A stretch of DNA of 64,000 nt from Laguncularia racemosa (taxonomy: Eukaryota > Streptophyta > Magnoliopsida > Myrtales > Combretaceae): contig JBBMOL010000073.1 in NCBI GenBank assembly GCA_037954665.1, positions 3,038,001-3,102,000 of the forward strand, read 5' to 3'. Under the pieces are notes generated by a model. It did no database searches. It saw only the letters and a program-made list of their open reading frames with translations, and had not been told where the DNA came from. The translations under genes and the position numbers were made by a program. Positions 1 to 11,977 of this stretch are shown here, piece after piece. The first letter of the stretch is position 1, and every line of letters starts with the position of its first letter.

Positions 1-2110
1 CAATATTATTAAAAAAATAAAATAAAATGAATGTTACCTCTATTTATATTTTAATTTTTATGTAATTATGAGATGGAGTGTTTTTTTATTAATAGTGTAT
101 AAGCAGTATTAAAAAATACATATTTATAAAAGTTGTTTTGGCTTTGTGACACTCATGGCCGGATTCGAAGCAGAGTAAATCCGAAATCGAATTGTCGGTT
201 TGATAGAATCGGGTCTGATCGGTGGGTTCCTATCTATAAATACCCTATTTTTTTTCTTAATGTTCAATAATAATCAATTATCAATTTTTTTCTATTTTTT
301 TAATTTAGTAAAAATAGGAAAATATTCAAAAAATAAAATAAATAGAAAAAATACATTAATTTTAGAAAATAATTATAGAAATAGTAATAAAAGGAATTAA
401 ATAATTTTTACAGTTTTTTGAAATTTCAAAAAATACAAAAATAAAAAAAATCGCATTGCATATATGCAAATTACAAAAATAAAAAAAATCAAGTAAGTGG
501 GCTAGCCCAGCTAGTCCGAGCCACGGCCCTGTGCGCGCGGGAGGGGGTCAGGTCACGGGTTCAAAACGCTAGGGAGGCAGAATCCGTGTTTTGCAATTTT
601 TTTCCTCACCTGGGACACATGTTAGCAGATGATTGGCTGGAACGGGCACATGCGTCGGACGCGTGACTTTCTTCAACTTTCCTCCGAGATTGTTGCCGAT
701 AGGGGGAAAAATCACATTTCGGCCATTTTAATTCGATTTTTTTACACAAATCCAACAGATCTTTAACTAAAATAGGATAAATATCATCCAATTGGAATCA
801 AATCGCAACAAATCGGAGATGGGTTTTTCAACCGAAATCCGATTTGCTTCAATCTAAGGAAATCTGAGCTTATCCAGCTCGATTTCTTGTACCTATAAAT
901 AGATGAGGAAGGGATGAAGCAGAAGCAAAGATCATAAGTGAGAAAAAGAGAGAAATCAAAGCCTCACCAGATTTTCCAAGCCGCAACCGCCGATTAAGCC
1001 TCAAACCACCACCAGGAGGTGTTTTTAGAGAAATCTACCGCCACGGTTGAGTTCCCACCCTCGAAAACTTAGGAAACAACACCTCAACCTCCTCGAAAGG
1101 CCGTCGGAACGCTATCAACGAGCACCTCCAGCCGCCGTAACCAATCGACCCGACCCGATCCGACTCAACCCACGCACCGACTTGGATCCAGGTAAGTCGG
1201 ATTTTTTTTATTTTTTATTTGTATTTTTTTTAGTCATTTTATTTATTTTTTTGAATTAATTTATCTCTTTGTTATTTATAATTCAAAAATAGAAAAATGT
1301 TAGAATTAAGATTAATTTTTTTTAGGATTTAATTTAGGATGAGTAATAGAAAATAATAAAAAATAAAATAATAATAATTATAAATTATAAAAATATAAAA
1401 TAAAAAATGATAAAGATATATTAGAAAAATGATAAAATTTAGATTTTAGTTTAGGGTAGATAAATAATATAGGAGAAAATTTTTTAATAAAAATTAATAA
1501 AAATTATAAAAAAATTAATAAAAACTTATAATAATAGAGGTGAGTTGAAAAATAGGAAAATAATTTTTTTTATCACTTAGAAAAATCATTTTCTTAAATA
1601 AACCCAAAATCGGTTTTTTCCTTAAAATTATTATTTTTCAGAAAATCAAATGATCAAGTTTAGGCTTAGATTTTTCCAGAAAAAATACTAAAATTATAAA
1701 AACGTAAACCAAAAGTAATTTCATAATTAAAAATCACAAACACATTAAAGTTTTTCAGGAAAAGCGAACTACGGCCCGTTTGATCCTAGGTACGTGAGCA
1801 CCCATTTGGGGCAACTCTAAAAAGAATAAAAAATTATTTTTTTAGAATAACTTATTCTAAAACACAATAAAAAGATAACAAAAAAAAAAAATAAAAGACA
1901 TTAGGAAAAGTTTTAGATTTTAGGAAAATAGGGTAGTAACCTTAAGGTTTTAATATGTTAGTCTCCGAACCCAGAAACTCTGGTTTTCCCTTTCCTCTTT
2001 TCACAAAAACGAAAAGAGAAAATTTCGCTGACTAGTGATCTAAATTAGGATTAATCCGCTCAATTAGTCCTAATTCAATCTTTCCCAACCACAGTTGAGT
2101 GGCGACTCCA
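1..2110 (+). mobile_element. LTR-like retroelement remnant with promoter-like block and PBS-like site
   Basis: No intact gene is seen here. A CTATAAATAG TATA-type box lies near 894-903. It is followed by a purine-rich leader, then a C-rich stretch (960-1190) that ends in a good splice donor, CAG/GTAAGT, at about 1190-1197. Very AT-rich DNA follows. At 2100-2109 is TGGCGACTCC just after a CCACAG; from memory this resembles the tRNA-Arg primer site of Ogre/Tat-like Ty3 elements. The layout (promoter, leader, then primer site about 1.2 kb later) fits the right part of a long LTR on the + strand. No gag ORF follows, and the left edge lies outside the window. The short ORFs at 200-400 and 1047-1259 show no recognisable domain. 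The element type is inferred, not proved. Confidence 0.4.
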
Positions 2111-5100
2111 AAATAAAATGAAATTCTTAACTCAAGTGAAGGATCTATATTAGATGAGTATAAGGTCTAGTATAGATCATATTAGGAATGGAAAATCAAA
2201 AAATTAGACTCGACACTACCCTTTGAATTTTACCCTTTTTATTTAAAAAATTTACCCAAAATAAAAGAACCGTGGCCACAGCCGCAACTCCCTAGGCCTA
2301 TTCCTACGAACCTTGCATGCGCTTGGATTTCGTATTACCATTTTCAAAATAAAACTGCGTAAAATCAACCACATGTTCTAAATAATTAATCTTACTCTTA
2401 CTGGTGAATCGATTTGCATAACAAAATCAATGGGATAAGTACAGCATCAGTTGCACCATGTTTAAAACCAATTTTGGATTATTAATAAAACAAGTTATGA
2501 GGATTTGGTTACTGTTTTGGAGAGTGAGATAAAAAAAAAATTCTTTTCTTATTATCCCTTAAATAGATATGAAACGTTATTTTTATTTACTGGAATACTT
2601 GCCATCCAAACTTGACTTTTCTTTTCTTTTCTTTTTTTAGAAATAGTTTTGAATCCGTAAGCTTTAAATAGAATACCTCGTAAAACTTTAAATAAAATAC
2701 CCTATAAAGCTTTATTCATTTTAAACGATTGTAAGCATCGACCTAAGCTCTTTTACGATGGTACCTATAGGGATGTAAGCAACGTGGACTTGGAGATAGG
2801 TTTCATGAACCCGAATCCATCCTATTCCTCTATCAAGTGTTTAGAATCGTCCTAAATTTTATAGGTTTTTACCATATAACCAAAAACCCATTCGATTTGA
2901 TAATTTAATAAGATACCCACAGCCTACTTGTAAATCAATAAAATTTTACTAAAAGGAAAATGGACCTAAATGTTCAACTTCTTCATGAGAATCGTGATAG
3001 GGCACTACTTTGTCTCGTAGTCCTAAATTTACACTGAAATACTAGTTGAAGTTTATTTAAATGTGGAACAAACTCTGTACCATACTGGGCAATTGGGGAA
3101 AACACATGTTGTATCGACAGGGACCCATGCTTAAGTGCCTACTCCACTAGTACTTGGTATGGTTGCTGTGATCAGTGATTATGTGCCTCTCACTACACAC
3201 ATGTAGTATCAAAAGGGACCCATGCTTCTCAAACTTTAAGATAGACACGGATCCATAATGTATGTGCCTAAAATAAAAGGAATTAAATGTAATATATATT
3301 AAGAATAAGATTTACCATAAAAGTTAGAAACCCTCATTTGCTGGAATTTAGTCTTCTTACGAGTATATAATGCACAGCAAAGTAAAAACTGTTAAAGTGG
3401 GAAAAAAAATCACTGATCTACTAAAATTAAACTTCAACTATTTATGAGGTAAGAGGTTTTTTTTTTTTTTTAATTTGATGTACAACTCAGGGAATTTACT
3501 GATAAAAATTTTGATTTTTCAAAGGTCTAGCACCAAATTCAGCCTCTTACACTTTACTATTATATAAATATAAATAATCATATATAGATTAACTTCATAT
3601 CAACTTTTCATTTGAACTATTTCACTTCTCTAATTTACCTTCATATTGATGATGATATTTTTTTAGACTAAGGATGCAAGATAGTGACTTATTATAAAGT
3701 ACCAAACCCACACTTAACTAAATTTATTTGATGGGTTGATACCGTATATAGTTTATAATAGGTCTCAAATAAAATTTAAAAACTTAGAAGGTTTTGGCTT
3801 AGGGTCCAAAACAAGTTTCATACATGATAGGTTATTTGACCCTAATGAATCTTGCATATTATTTAATATTTTATTTTATATTTACAAATAAATAATTCAA
3901 ACATTGTTATCAAACATATCATTTATTTTAATAACTAACAAATGTGCATACTCACATTGTGTGTATAAATATAAAGAAAATAAGATACTTAGATAGTGGT
4001 TTTATTACAACAACCCTCTTGATAATCACTTAAAGCTCATAAAAATAATTTATATGTAAAAGAAATTTTTAACAATGACAAAACACCAAAAAATAAAAAA
4101 AAATCCTTATAAAGCATGTAATACAAATTAAATTGAATTCAAAGTAATGAGGGATAGATATATAAGTAATTGAGAGTTACTTAATACAATAAAGCAATAT
4201 AATATAATGGCATTTAATGTTACTTTGAAAAGTATTTGTAATGGAAATAAATACAATAAACCCACCTATGCTCCACATACGACATAAAATATGAAGCAAT
4301 TAAAAATAAATAAATCTAAAGCAAACTTGTTACATAAAAAATTATGGAAAAAAAAAACAGATTGAATTGCACCCTAAATATATGTCATAATCTATAGGAT
4401 TTGTGAATAAAAATTTAGATATAAACCAAGAGTCAAATAATTTTATAAGGAAAAAATAAAATACATAATAAACTTATAGAAAGCAGAAGGCGGCATCACC
4501 ACACATCAATAATCGACTCGTCGAAGGTGACACGTGTCAACTCAAGGAATAACTTAAGGATCTCGAACATTATTATCATTCAATGGTTCTTCTACGAGGT
4601 TAAATGCTGTGACACTCTTAAGCTTTAAAAATTTTAGAAATTATATTTAAAAGTTCTAATATATATATATATATACTTATTAATTTATGTTTGGTATCTT
4701 ATAATATATATATTTTTTTGTAACCCAACTCCTCAAGCAAATCCTATTGGTGCTTGTCACTATTTTGTTGTAATCATATAACCTTTTTTCATTACAAAAC
4801 ATGCAAAAAGAGATTCATTTCACTTAAAAATATGTAACCAAATTGAGATATTCAAGGTATTACATGCCTCATTTTTTTTTCTTCTCCATGAATAAACCAT
4901 ATAGCTCCACTAGAACCAAAAAATGAAGGACATGATATATACCTTTTTTATTACAACACAATAAAGACACATGATTATTGTTTTCATATTAACAAAAAAC
5001 CTGTAAAGAAAACTACGAGAATAAAATTGATAAAATTATGTAAGATTGAGTCACAAATCAACCACATCAAATTAGAGTACTTCAATCAAGCCTGTCTAAT

Positions 5101-5940
5101 TGCTTCTTCATTGACCTCTTATAAAGAGATTCTCCTTTATTAATCAATGCTTTCACTTCTCTTCATTATAATTGACAAAATAAACTTATTTTGAAAGTAG
5201 TGGTACCAATCTACCAATTTTCCATTTTGTACCAAAACATGTGTTTTTTGGGAAATTTCTACAATTGGTCACCTTTTGAGGTAGGGAAATTTAGTGAATA
5301 GGAGCCATACTCCCCTCTTTATGATCTCATAACTTTAATTTAAGCACAAACCCATTTCTTTCTTAGTCATCGGGTGAAGCACATCTTTATATGTAGTTTG
5401 CCAAGTTGTCTCTTACCTGTCGATGGATTCAGCAACAGTTAGAAAGGTTGACCTATTCAGGAATCTCCATATCTATGCTTATTTTCAATCCCTAAAGCAT
5501 TCCATTGCTTACTACACCTTCCTCATCTCGAGTGCAAACAATAGTTAAACCACATCTTGGAATTTTTTATTGAGCTACAAATCAATTGGTCATATATTTT
5601 TGTTTAAACAACATAAAAAAAATGCATTAATGACCAATGTTGCAAAGTGCGCATTGATGACCTTACCATTTCCACCTAATAGAGAGCTAAGAAATGGAAA
5701 AAAAAAAAGAAAGAAAAGAAAAGGTATTGCTCTTACAGTATCAAAAGAAAATAAAGATGGAGATCACTTACAATTTTGCATCTAAAAAATACTAGAATAG
5801 TAACTATAAAGATTTTAGTAAATATATTAAGGCCATACTTGAATAACATCACAAATCTTAAGCAATCAAGCTTTATCTTGGAAAAGTAGGTGGATTTTCT
5901 AGAAGTTACTACACTTTTTTGAAAAGAGGAAGGGAGAGAA
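2111..5940. other. AT-rich intergenic DNA, no gene recognised
   Basis: I see no coding exon, RNA gene or recognisable transposon domain in this stretch. It includes a short (TA)n run near 4662-4674 and many poly-A/T tracts. The small ORF at 5570-5785 is low-complexity and Lys-rich, with no family match that I know. Part of it could be 5' LINE or LTR-element sequence too decayed to read. Confidence 0.4.
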
Positions 5941-5949
5941 AGGATGGAT

Positions 5950-7985
5950 GATAGTTAAGGTAGATCTAGGGAAGATATATGACCACATAGGATGAGACTT
6001 TGTCAAAAGTTCCCTTTGTACCTTAAAATTCCCAAATTCATGGATGAACCTTATCAATTCATGCATTTCAATAATGAGTTACGAAGTCCTCTTAAATGGT
6101 GCATCCTTGCTAAGCTTTATTTTGAATAAGGAACTTAGATGAGGAGACTAGATCTCTACATACCTACTTATTATGGATATGGAGATGTTAAGTAGGGCCA
6201 TTTATTTGCAAGTTGACTTGAAGAGGTAAAAGCCAATTAAGGTCAAAGGAACAAACTTAAAGCTCTCCCATCTCTTTTTTGTTGATGATTTATTGTTACT
6301 TGGAGAAGCTAATGTGTAGAATGCAAGTGTCTTTACACTAGTTTCGAATAGATTCTGGTCAAAAGTTGAATCCAAGAAAGTCATGTGTAATCTTCTCTAA
6401 GAATATAAAACATGAAGACAAGGAGAATGTTTGCCGAGTTTTGGGAATTGATCCTAGGAATAACTTGGAAAAATATCTTGGTATCTCAATCAAGGAAGGT
6501 AGTAAGATGACTAGATATGACTTTAATTTTCTAATAGATAAGGTTAGATTAAAGCTATTTGGATGGAAGGCAAACCTACTAAGCATGGCTACAAGAAAAA
6601 TAGTCACCTCTTCAATTTTTGAAAGCATCATCAACTATTATTCTCAAGTACTGCCTATTCTCTATGGTATCTTAAATGGGATTAAAAGGATTAATAGAGA
6701 TTTTCTCTGGGGGCTCGAGTCAAGAAAAAAGAAAAACCCATTGCGTTGCTTGGGATAAAGTTAAAGGGAGTACAGAGAAGGGAAGGTTAGGCCTCCTAGG
6801 CTTAAGGAAACAAAATGAAGCTTATATGGTTGAATTAGCTTGGGCCTTGTGAACGAAATCCTTGTTATGGACATAGCTTGTAAAGAGAAATATAAATCTA
6901 AAGAAGTTTAAAAGAAGCCAAGGTTTAAAGTTTAAAAAGCATGGGAGGGAAACTTAGTAGTTTAAACTAGAACTTGAATTGATGTAAATTTCCGGTTTTC
7001 TAGATGGAATAAGAGAGGCCTCATTAGAGATCTCATTTATGCCCCCTTAAAGAGATGAAGTGAAGTGATCTCTCTTACAATGGCATGTAATGGTCTATAT
7101 AAATAGGATGAAGAAGTTTTTGGTTTTCCTCTAGATAATACAATTAAGGACTTGTTCGGTAATGTTAGCTTAATTAGAGGCAGCACTATTCAAGATAGGA
7201 AAATCTAGGTGCATGAATAGGACGGATAAGTCTCCATGCATTCTATGTACAAAAAACAAATGGAAGATGGGGGCTAAGGAAGATAACCATTAGGACTAGA
7301 ATTGGTTATGGAAGACACCGGCTATCCCAAAGGTCTAGTTGTTTGTTTAGAAGCTATTGAATGATGGTAACCCCTGCAAATTAAATTTGCAAAAGTAAGG
7401 GTTAAATGTGGAAGTAATATGTCCTTTTTGTAATGTCTTCCAAGAGTTTGTACAACATGTCTTAAGTGATTCCAATGTTGTCAAGGGCTTTTGGTCTCAC
7501 TTAAACAATTCCTAAAGTTTCATGAATTCTTTCACCTTTAGCTTTATTAATTAGATTGCCTCTAATTGTAGAATGAGCAAAAAAGAGTGGAGCAACTTCC
7601 AACTACCCTAGTCATGTACTTTTATGTACATGCTCTAGGGTATATGGCAAGAGAGAAATCGAAGAGTTTTTTAGCCATATGAGATGAATAGGGAGTGGAT
7701 AAGTCAAATCAAGATTAGAGTGGCTGATTGGTGGTCTTTATGTTGAAAGAAGAAGATAAACAAAAACTTTTTTAGGGCAATTTCTTAAATAACTTAGCAT
7801 CTTCTAACGACGGGATGGCTAAAATTCAATTGTGATGGAACGGTTTTTGTGTTAGGAAATAAATTGGATTTTGGGGGGGATTTGCTGAAACAATCTTGGA
7901 GAAGTCATTATGGGTTTCTCTAAGCATATTGCTCATGCATCCTTACTTAAAGTGGAATTATAGAGCCTTGTAGAGGCTTTTTAAT
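5950..7985 (+). mobile_element. Decayed L1-type LINE: reverse transcriptase, zf-RVT and RNase H region
   Basis: Translating + strand frames piecewise gives the C-terminal half of a plant non-LTR retrotransposon pol. An early RT block, KVDLGKIYDH, starts near 5957. It is followed by a FILNKELR-like stretch and then HLFFVDDLLLL, the F(A/V)DD catalytic motif, at 6278-6289. The longest open piece is 6366-6758 (130 aa), with NNLEKYLGI, DKVRLKLFGWKANLLSMA and RDFLWG, all typical of L1 RT. Downstream fragments read like the zinc-finger RVT domain (KTPAIPKV at about 7315, then CPFCNVFQEFVQHVL) and an RNase H start (WLKFNCDG at about 7828). Many stops and frameshifts interrupt it, so it is a pseudogene. 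The endonuclease domain is not visible, so it is 5'-truncated or unreadable there. Confidence 0.85.
6366..6758 (+). pseudogene. LINE reverse-transcriptase fragment (longest open piece)
   Basis: This 130-codon open piece encodes the post-catalytic part of an L1-like RT (thumb/connection region), with the diagnostic KYLGI, LFGWKANLLSMA and FLWG blocks. The FVDD active-site motif lies about 80 bp upstream, beyond a frame change. It is part of the larger decayed LINE and is not a host gene. Confidence 0.8.
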
Positions 7986-7991
7986 ATAAGT

Positions 7992-8391
7992 AATACTTGA
8001 TATATTTTGTAAAATGTTAAAAAAATAAAATTTTTAGCAAGATTATAAAAAATAATATAATCTTAAACATGTTATCTTTGAATTAGATTGATTATAGGCT
8101 ATCCAATTAATTACATGTGAAGAAATTGGTGACTACAAGGGCAGACGTAAAATTGTATTATTAAAATCAATATTAGAATTACTCATAAAAAAATATTTGT
8201 TTATTATTACAATTATAATGTATCTTATATATATTATATATATATGTAAATAAATGTACCATCGATACAATCTAATATTGAATAGAAAAGTAAATTTAAA
8301 ATTTTTTATGTATTGATTATGAATACTTAATATATTTTGTAAAATGTTAAAAGAATAAATTTTTTATCAAGATTATAAAAGATAATATAAT
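7992..8391. repeat. Pair of about 70-bp direct repeats flanking about 260 bp
   Basis: The block beginning AATACTTGATATATTTTGTA at 7992 recurs as AATACTTAATATATTTTGTA at 8322. Both continue with a similar A-rich tail to about 8061 and 8391. The first copy abuts the 3' end of the LINE. The pair could be a small element's ends or a local duplication; nothing between them is coding. Confidence 0.6.
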
Positions 8392-8774
8392 ATTTTTATA
8401 CTAATTTTGTAAGATTATTTCATTAGTAATATCATAAAAAATATATATGTATATATTTTTTAATATAAATGATTAGACAATTGATTATTCAATAATGCTT
8501 ATTCATTTTTATAAATTAGTAATAAAAGAAAATATTAGTATTTTAAGTAACATAAACTACTCTTTTTTACTAATATTTTTATACAATATAATTGAAACAC
8601 TTATAACATTGAATATAGTTATTATTTATCATAAAATTACTAATAAATAAATAGTATTTATTAGAAATTTATTCAGTTAAGTATCATATTTTTTTTATTA
8701 ATGAAATTTAATTTTACATGTTATAGTAAAAAAAATAAAAATCATTCATTGAGAGACAAACAATAAATGCAATT

Positions 8775-8870
8775 TGAAAAAGTAAAAATGATTCTAATAG
8801 GAATCGAACTCATGATCTTGAATATGCAAAAATAACTATCTAACATTTAAGCCATATTAAATTTTATCAT
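8775..8870 (-). repeat. tRNA-like SINE head (possible)
   Basis: On the - strand an A-box-like TGGCTTAAATG is followed about 40 bp later by GAGTTCGATTCCT, close to the RNA polymerase III B-box (GGTTCGANTCC). The spacing fits a tRNA-derived SINE. The sequence does not fold as an intact tRNA, and I could not delimit a tail, so this is tentative. Confidence 0.35.
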
Positions 8871-8871
8871 A

Positions 8872-9900
8872 AAATTTATACTTAAAGATATAAATCTAAC
8901 ATATTTTTAATTTTAAAATAAAATTAATTAATTTTTTTCCTAGGCCTAGGCCCCTTTCCGCCCCTTGGTGACGATTATCTGCCAGTCATTCTTTCCTTGT
9001 GTATGAAAAGATGGACGAAATTATGGAAGGTAAGATCTAAGCAATAGTTTGTGCAAGGAATCTAGTGCCAGACCAACTTGTGAAAGAGGGTTTAAATAGG
9101 GAAAAAAAAAAAAGCTTGATGTTTAACTCTCTTGTTCCTTCCTATCATGACTTGTTACAAAGGGATTTATTTTGCAATGGTAAGAGGTGCCCTTCCATAA
9201 TTTTGGCTGTTGTTTGCTGTTTTAATGAACTTGCTTTACCAAAAATAAAAAGAATCCAAAGTTCATAAGATTTGTTTTAAAATAGTCATTTTTATTTTGA
9301 TAATCACTCCCTATTACATCTAAATCTTAGTAGTTTTTCTTTGGGAGGCCATTTATCCATCAGCATATGAGAGAGAGAAAATGAGAGATTATGTAAAGTC
9401 TCTTGCTTTATTCTTGAATATTTTTAAATTGAATTATTATGATACATCGTTTAATTGTTTTCCAAAATGATTTATAGGGTTAAAATAGTAATTAAAGGAT
9501 GTAAATGCTAAAACTTGTATATTGACTTAATAATATACTAACATATGTGCACTGTGTGTGTACAATAATTAAATATATCATTATAATCATAATCAAATAT
9601 AAAGTATAAAACAATCATTGGATTGGATCAAACTATATATATTGTGAATGATTGAAAAAAAAAATTATACATAAATAGTTTTGAATATGCTTTAGTCCTT
9701 TACTGTCATAAAGGTTCCAAAAACAAACGTAATTTATTTTTTTTTTCAAATTGAAAATGAGATATAAAGTAAAATATGCAAATGAATAGGAGTTGAAATA
9801 TGTGATGGTTTAAATAGACTAATAGAGTATCTTAAAGAAATGGAAAGTGGAGTATATCGAGAACCAAATTTATCAGATGAATGAAACAAATGATTAGATT
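8872..9900. other. AT-rich intergenic DNA, no gene recognised
   Basis: Only short low-complexity ORFs are present (for example 9065-9268), with no domain, splice structure or codon bias that I can defend. Confidence 0.4.
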
Positions 9901-9912
9901 AAAAAGACCCTT

Positions 9913-10305
9913 TGATGGTTTGAAAACTAAAGGGAGTTGGAACATAAGAGTGATTGAAATCATAGATGTGAGAATCTGAGGGAAAAATGAAGCCACAAAA
10001 ACCTTAAAAGTTAAATGGAATTTACCAAAAAAAAAAAAAACCTCTAAAATTGTGACATTTTATCTTTCAAATATCTCTGCGATAAGGAAAATGCTTTGTG
10101 TTTGAAGGCCATTTGTTGGTTGGAAAACTAAAGAAAAGTTGGAATTAAAAGAGTGGTTGAAAATGTAGATGTGAGAATATGAGGGAAAAAATGAAGCCAC
10201 TAAAACCTTATAAATTAAATGGAATTTATTTAAAAAAACTAAAAAAATCTCTAAAATTGTAGCATTTTAGGGTAAGGAAAATGTTTTGTGTTAAAGGGCA
10301 ATGAA
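9913..10305. repeat. Tandem duplication, unit about 200 bp
   Basis: The sequence from TGATGGTTTGAAAACTAAAG (9913) is repeated from TGTTGGTTGGAAAACTAAAG (10112). Both copies continue through GAATGTGAGGG-like text, AATGAAGCCAC, AAATGGAATTTA, an A-run, CTCTAAAATTGT and AAGGAAAATG. The copies are diverged by scattered substitutions and A-run length. Neither copy is coding. Confidence 0.75.
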
Positions 10306-10705
10306 AGGAATCTAGGAGGTGAAAAGTTAATTTTAAAGGTGTAGTCCAAAAGAATAGGTATTGACTTAACAACAATTAATGATAGATAATAAATATATAG
10401 GTATGAATAGATAGATAGATATAAATAAATAATATTAGAGGTTACTTATAAAATTAATGCTATTGTAAACTTAAACTTGTAATATTATTTATTTTATAAT
10501 TTTGGTTGCTATATTTCCCTTTGCATGATTTAAGAATCACCAAAATATGAAATCTTGAGTATTCTAATAAAACCGTGTCAATTAATTGAGCCAAATTCAA
10601 GTGGGTTGGGGATTTTCTATTAGTTTAGTAGGTGGGTTTTGTGTATGCAATAAAAAATTCTATAAGATTTAGGATAGGTTTGAAAAATATTATAAGATAT
10701 TAAGA

Positions 10706-11112
10706 TGGATTTTAAATTTTATAAAATTTATACCAAATCTATCTTAATTGTATCTCTATTTTGGACATTTACATTCCTTCATGAATATCATTTCTTTCAA
10801 TCGTGCCAAATTCCATTAAGCAACTATTGTAATAGATCACATATTACAAATAATTAATTATTTATAATATTAATTTTTTATATCACTCATTGCGAGTTTT
10901 AAAATACCTAATAATATGTCGAGATAGGTTTTAATTTTATAGCATTCATCCTAAACTCATTCCGATTATATCTTTACTTTGGACACCAACATTCTTTTAT
11001 AAATGTCGTTTCTTCCCATCATGCGGAATTCTATTACGCAACTATCATAATGGGTTATAAGATTACCATATTACATATAGCTAATTATTTATAATATTAA
11101 TTTTCACAGCAT
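10706..11112. repeat. Diverged direct repeat, unit about 200-220 bp
   Basis: Copy 1 (about 10706-10882) and copy 2 (about 10927-11106) share the same order of blocks: TTTTAxATTTTATA, ATCTxTxxTTTGGACA, CATTCxTTxATxAAT, ATTCxATTAxGCAACTAT, and a shared end TAATTATTTATAATATTAAT. They are more diverged than the 9.9-kb pair. They may be parts of a decayed repeat family; no coding potential is seen. Confidence 0.6.
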
Positions 11113-11700
11113 TCATTCCCATTTTTGTGTTTTATCAATTTTATGCTCTTCTTCAGTAGTAAAAAGCTAGATTTCTGAGTATATAAGGTATATCAATTTT
11201 ATGTTGCCTCTTTAATGGTATCTTTTTTAAGTATAAAAATGACTATTTTTTATTTATTTATTTTTTTCTATACGAAACTTATGAGACCCCAGCCTACTAA
11301 TCAAATCGCGAACCAGATCGCCGACACTCAATTATCACAGCCTAACCTAGACACAATGTAATCGAACTACCTTATCATGGCTTTCTGCTATGGGACTTGA
11401 ATCACCTAAGCACATCGATTCCTCATCGAGCCATTTGACCACAAGCGTTGGACACACAACATGAAATACCCGATTGTATTTTTTTGCTTATAATCTTAAT
11501 TAATGATTGTATATAACTGTATATAATATTAAAATTACTTTTTAAACTTTATGTATTTTTTAAATATTTAAAGTTTGAATATGTTAAATATTATATACTA
11601 ATTGAACTTCTGTATATCATATTTTGCAACTTCATAACACCAATTACTCCATGGGTAAAGAAAAATAATACAAGTTAGAGGTAAATTAGCAACTGTAAAT
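11113..11700. other. Upstream flank of the V-ATPase gene
   Basis: AT-rich DNA with a more mixed-composition island at about 11275-11470 that does not translate into anything recognisable. The proximal promoter of the V-ATPase gene should lie at its right end. No TATA box could be assigned with confidence. Confidence 0.3.
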
Positions 11701-11977
11701 TATAAAATTGAAGACCCAAACAGAGCAGCAAAAAACTCAAGAGAATCGAAATGAGTCAAAATGCTGTAGACCGGAATGCGTCACCACGGGCCACGCACAT
11801 TCCATTTTCCGTTCCAGATCTAAAAGCCTAAAACGAGATCCAGCGATAACAATAAAAGCAACTTCCATTTCACATTTCACGCACTCGATCGATCACCGAG
11901 TGCTCTCCTTTCTTCTCTCTTTCTCTGTCCGAATCATTGATTAAATTTTCTGTTTGTGTTCCCAAGAAAATAAAGCC

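Noticed and set aside
490..580. tRNA gene or SINE (B-box-like GGGTTCAAAAC)
   Set aside because: There is no matching A-box at the right distance and no cloverleaf. It lies in the LTR-like block.
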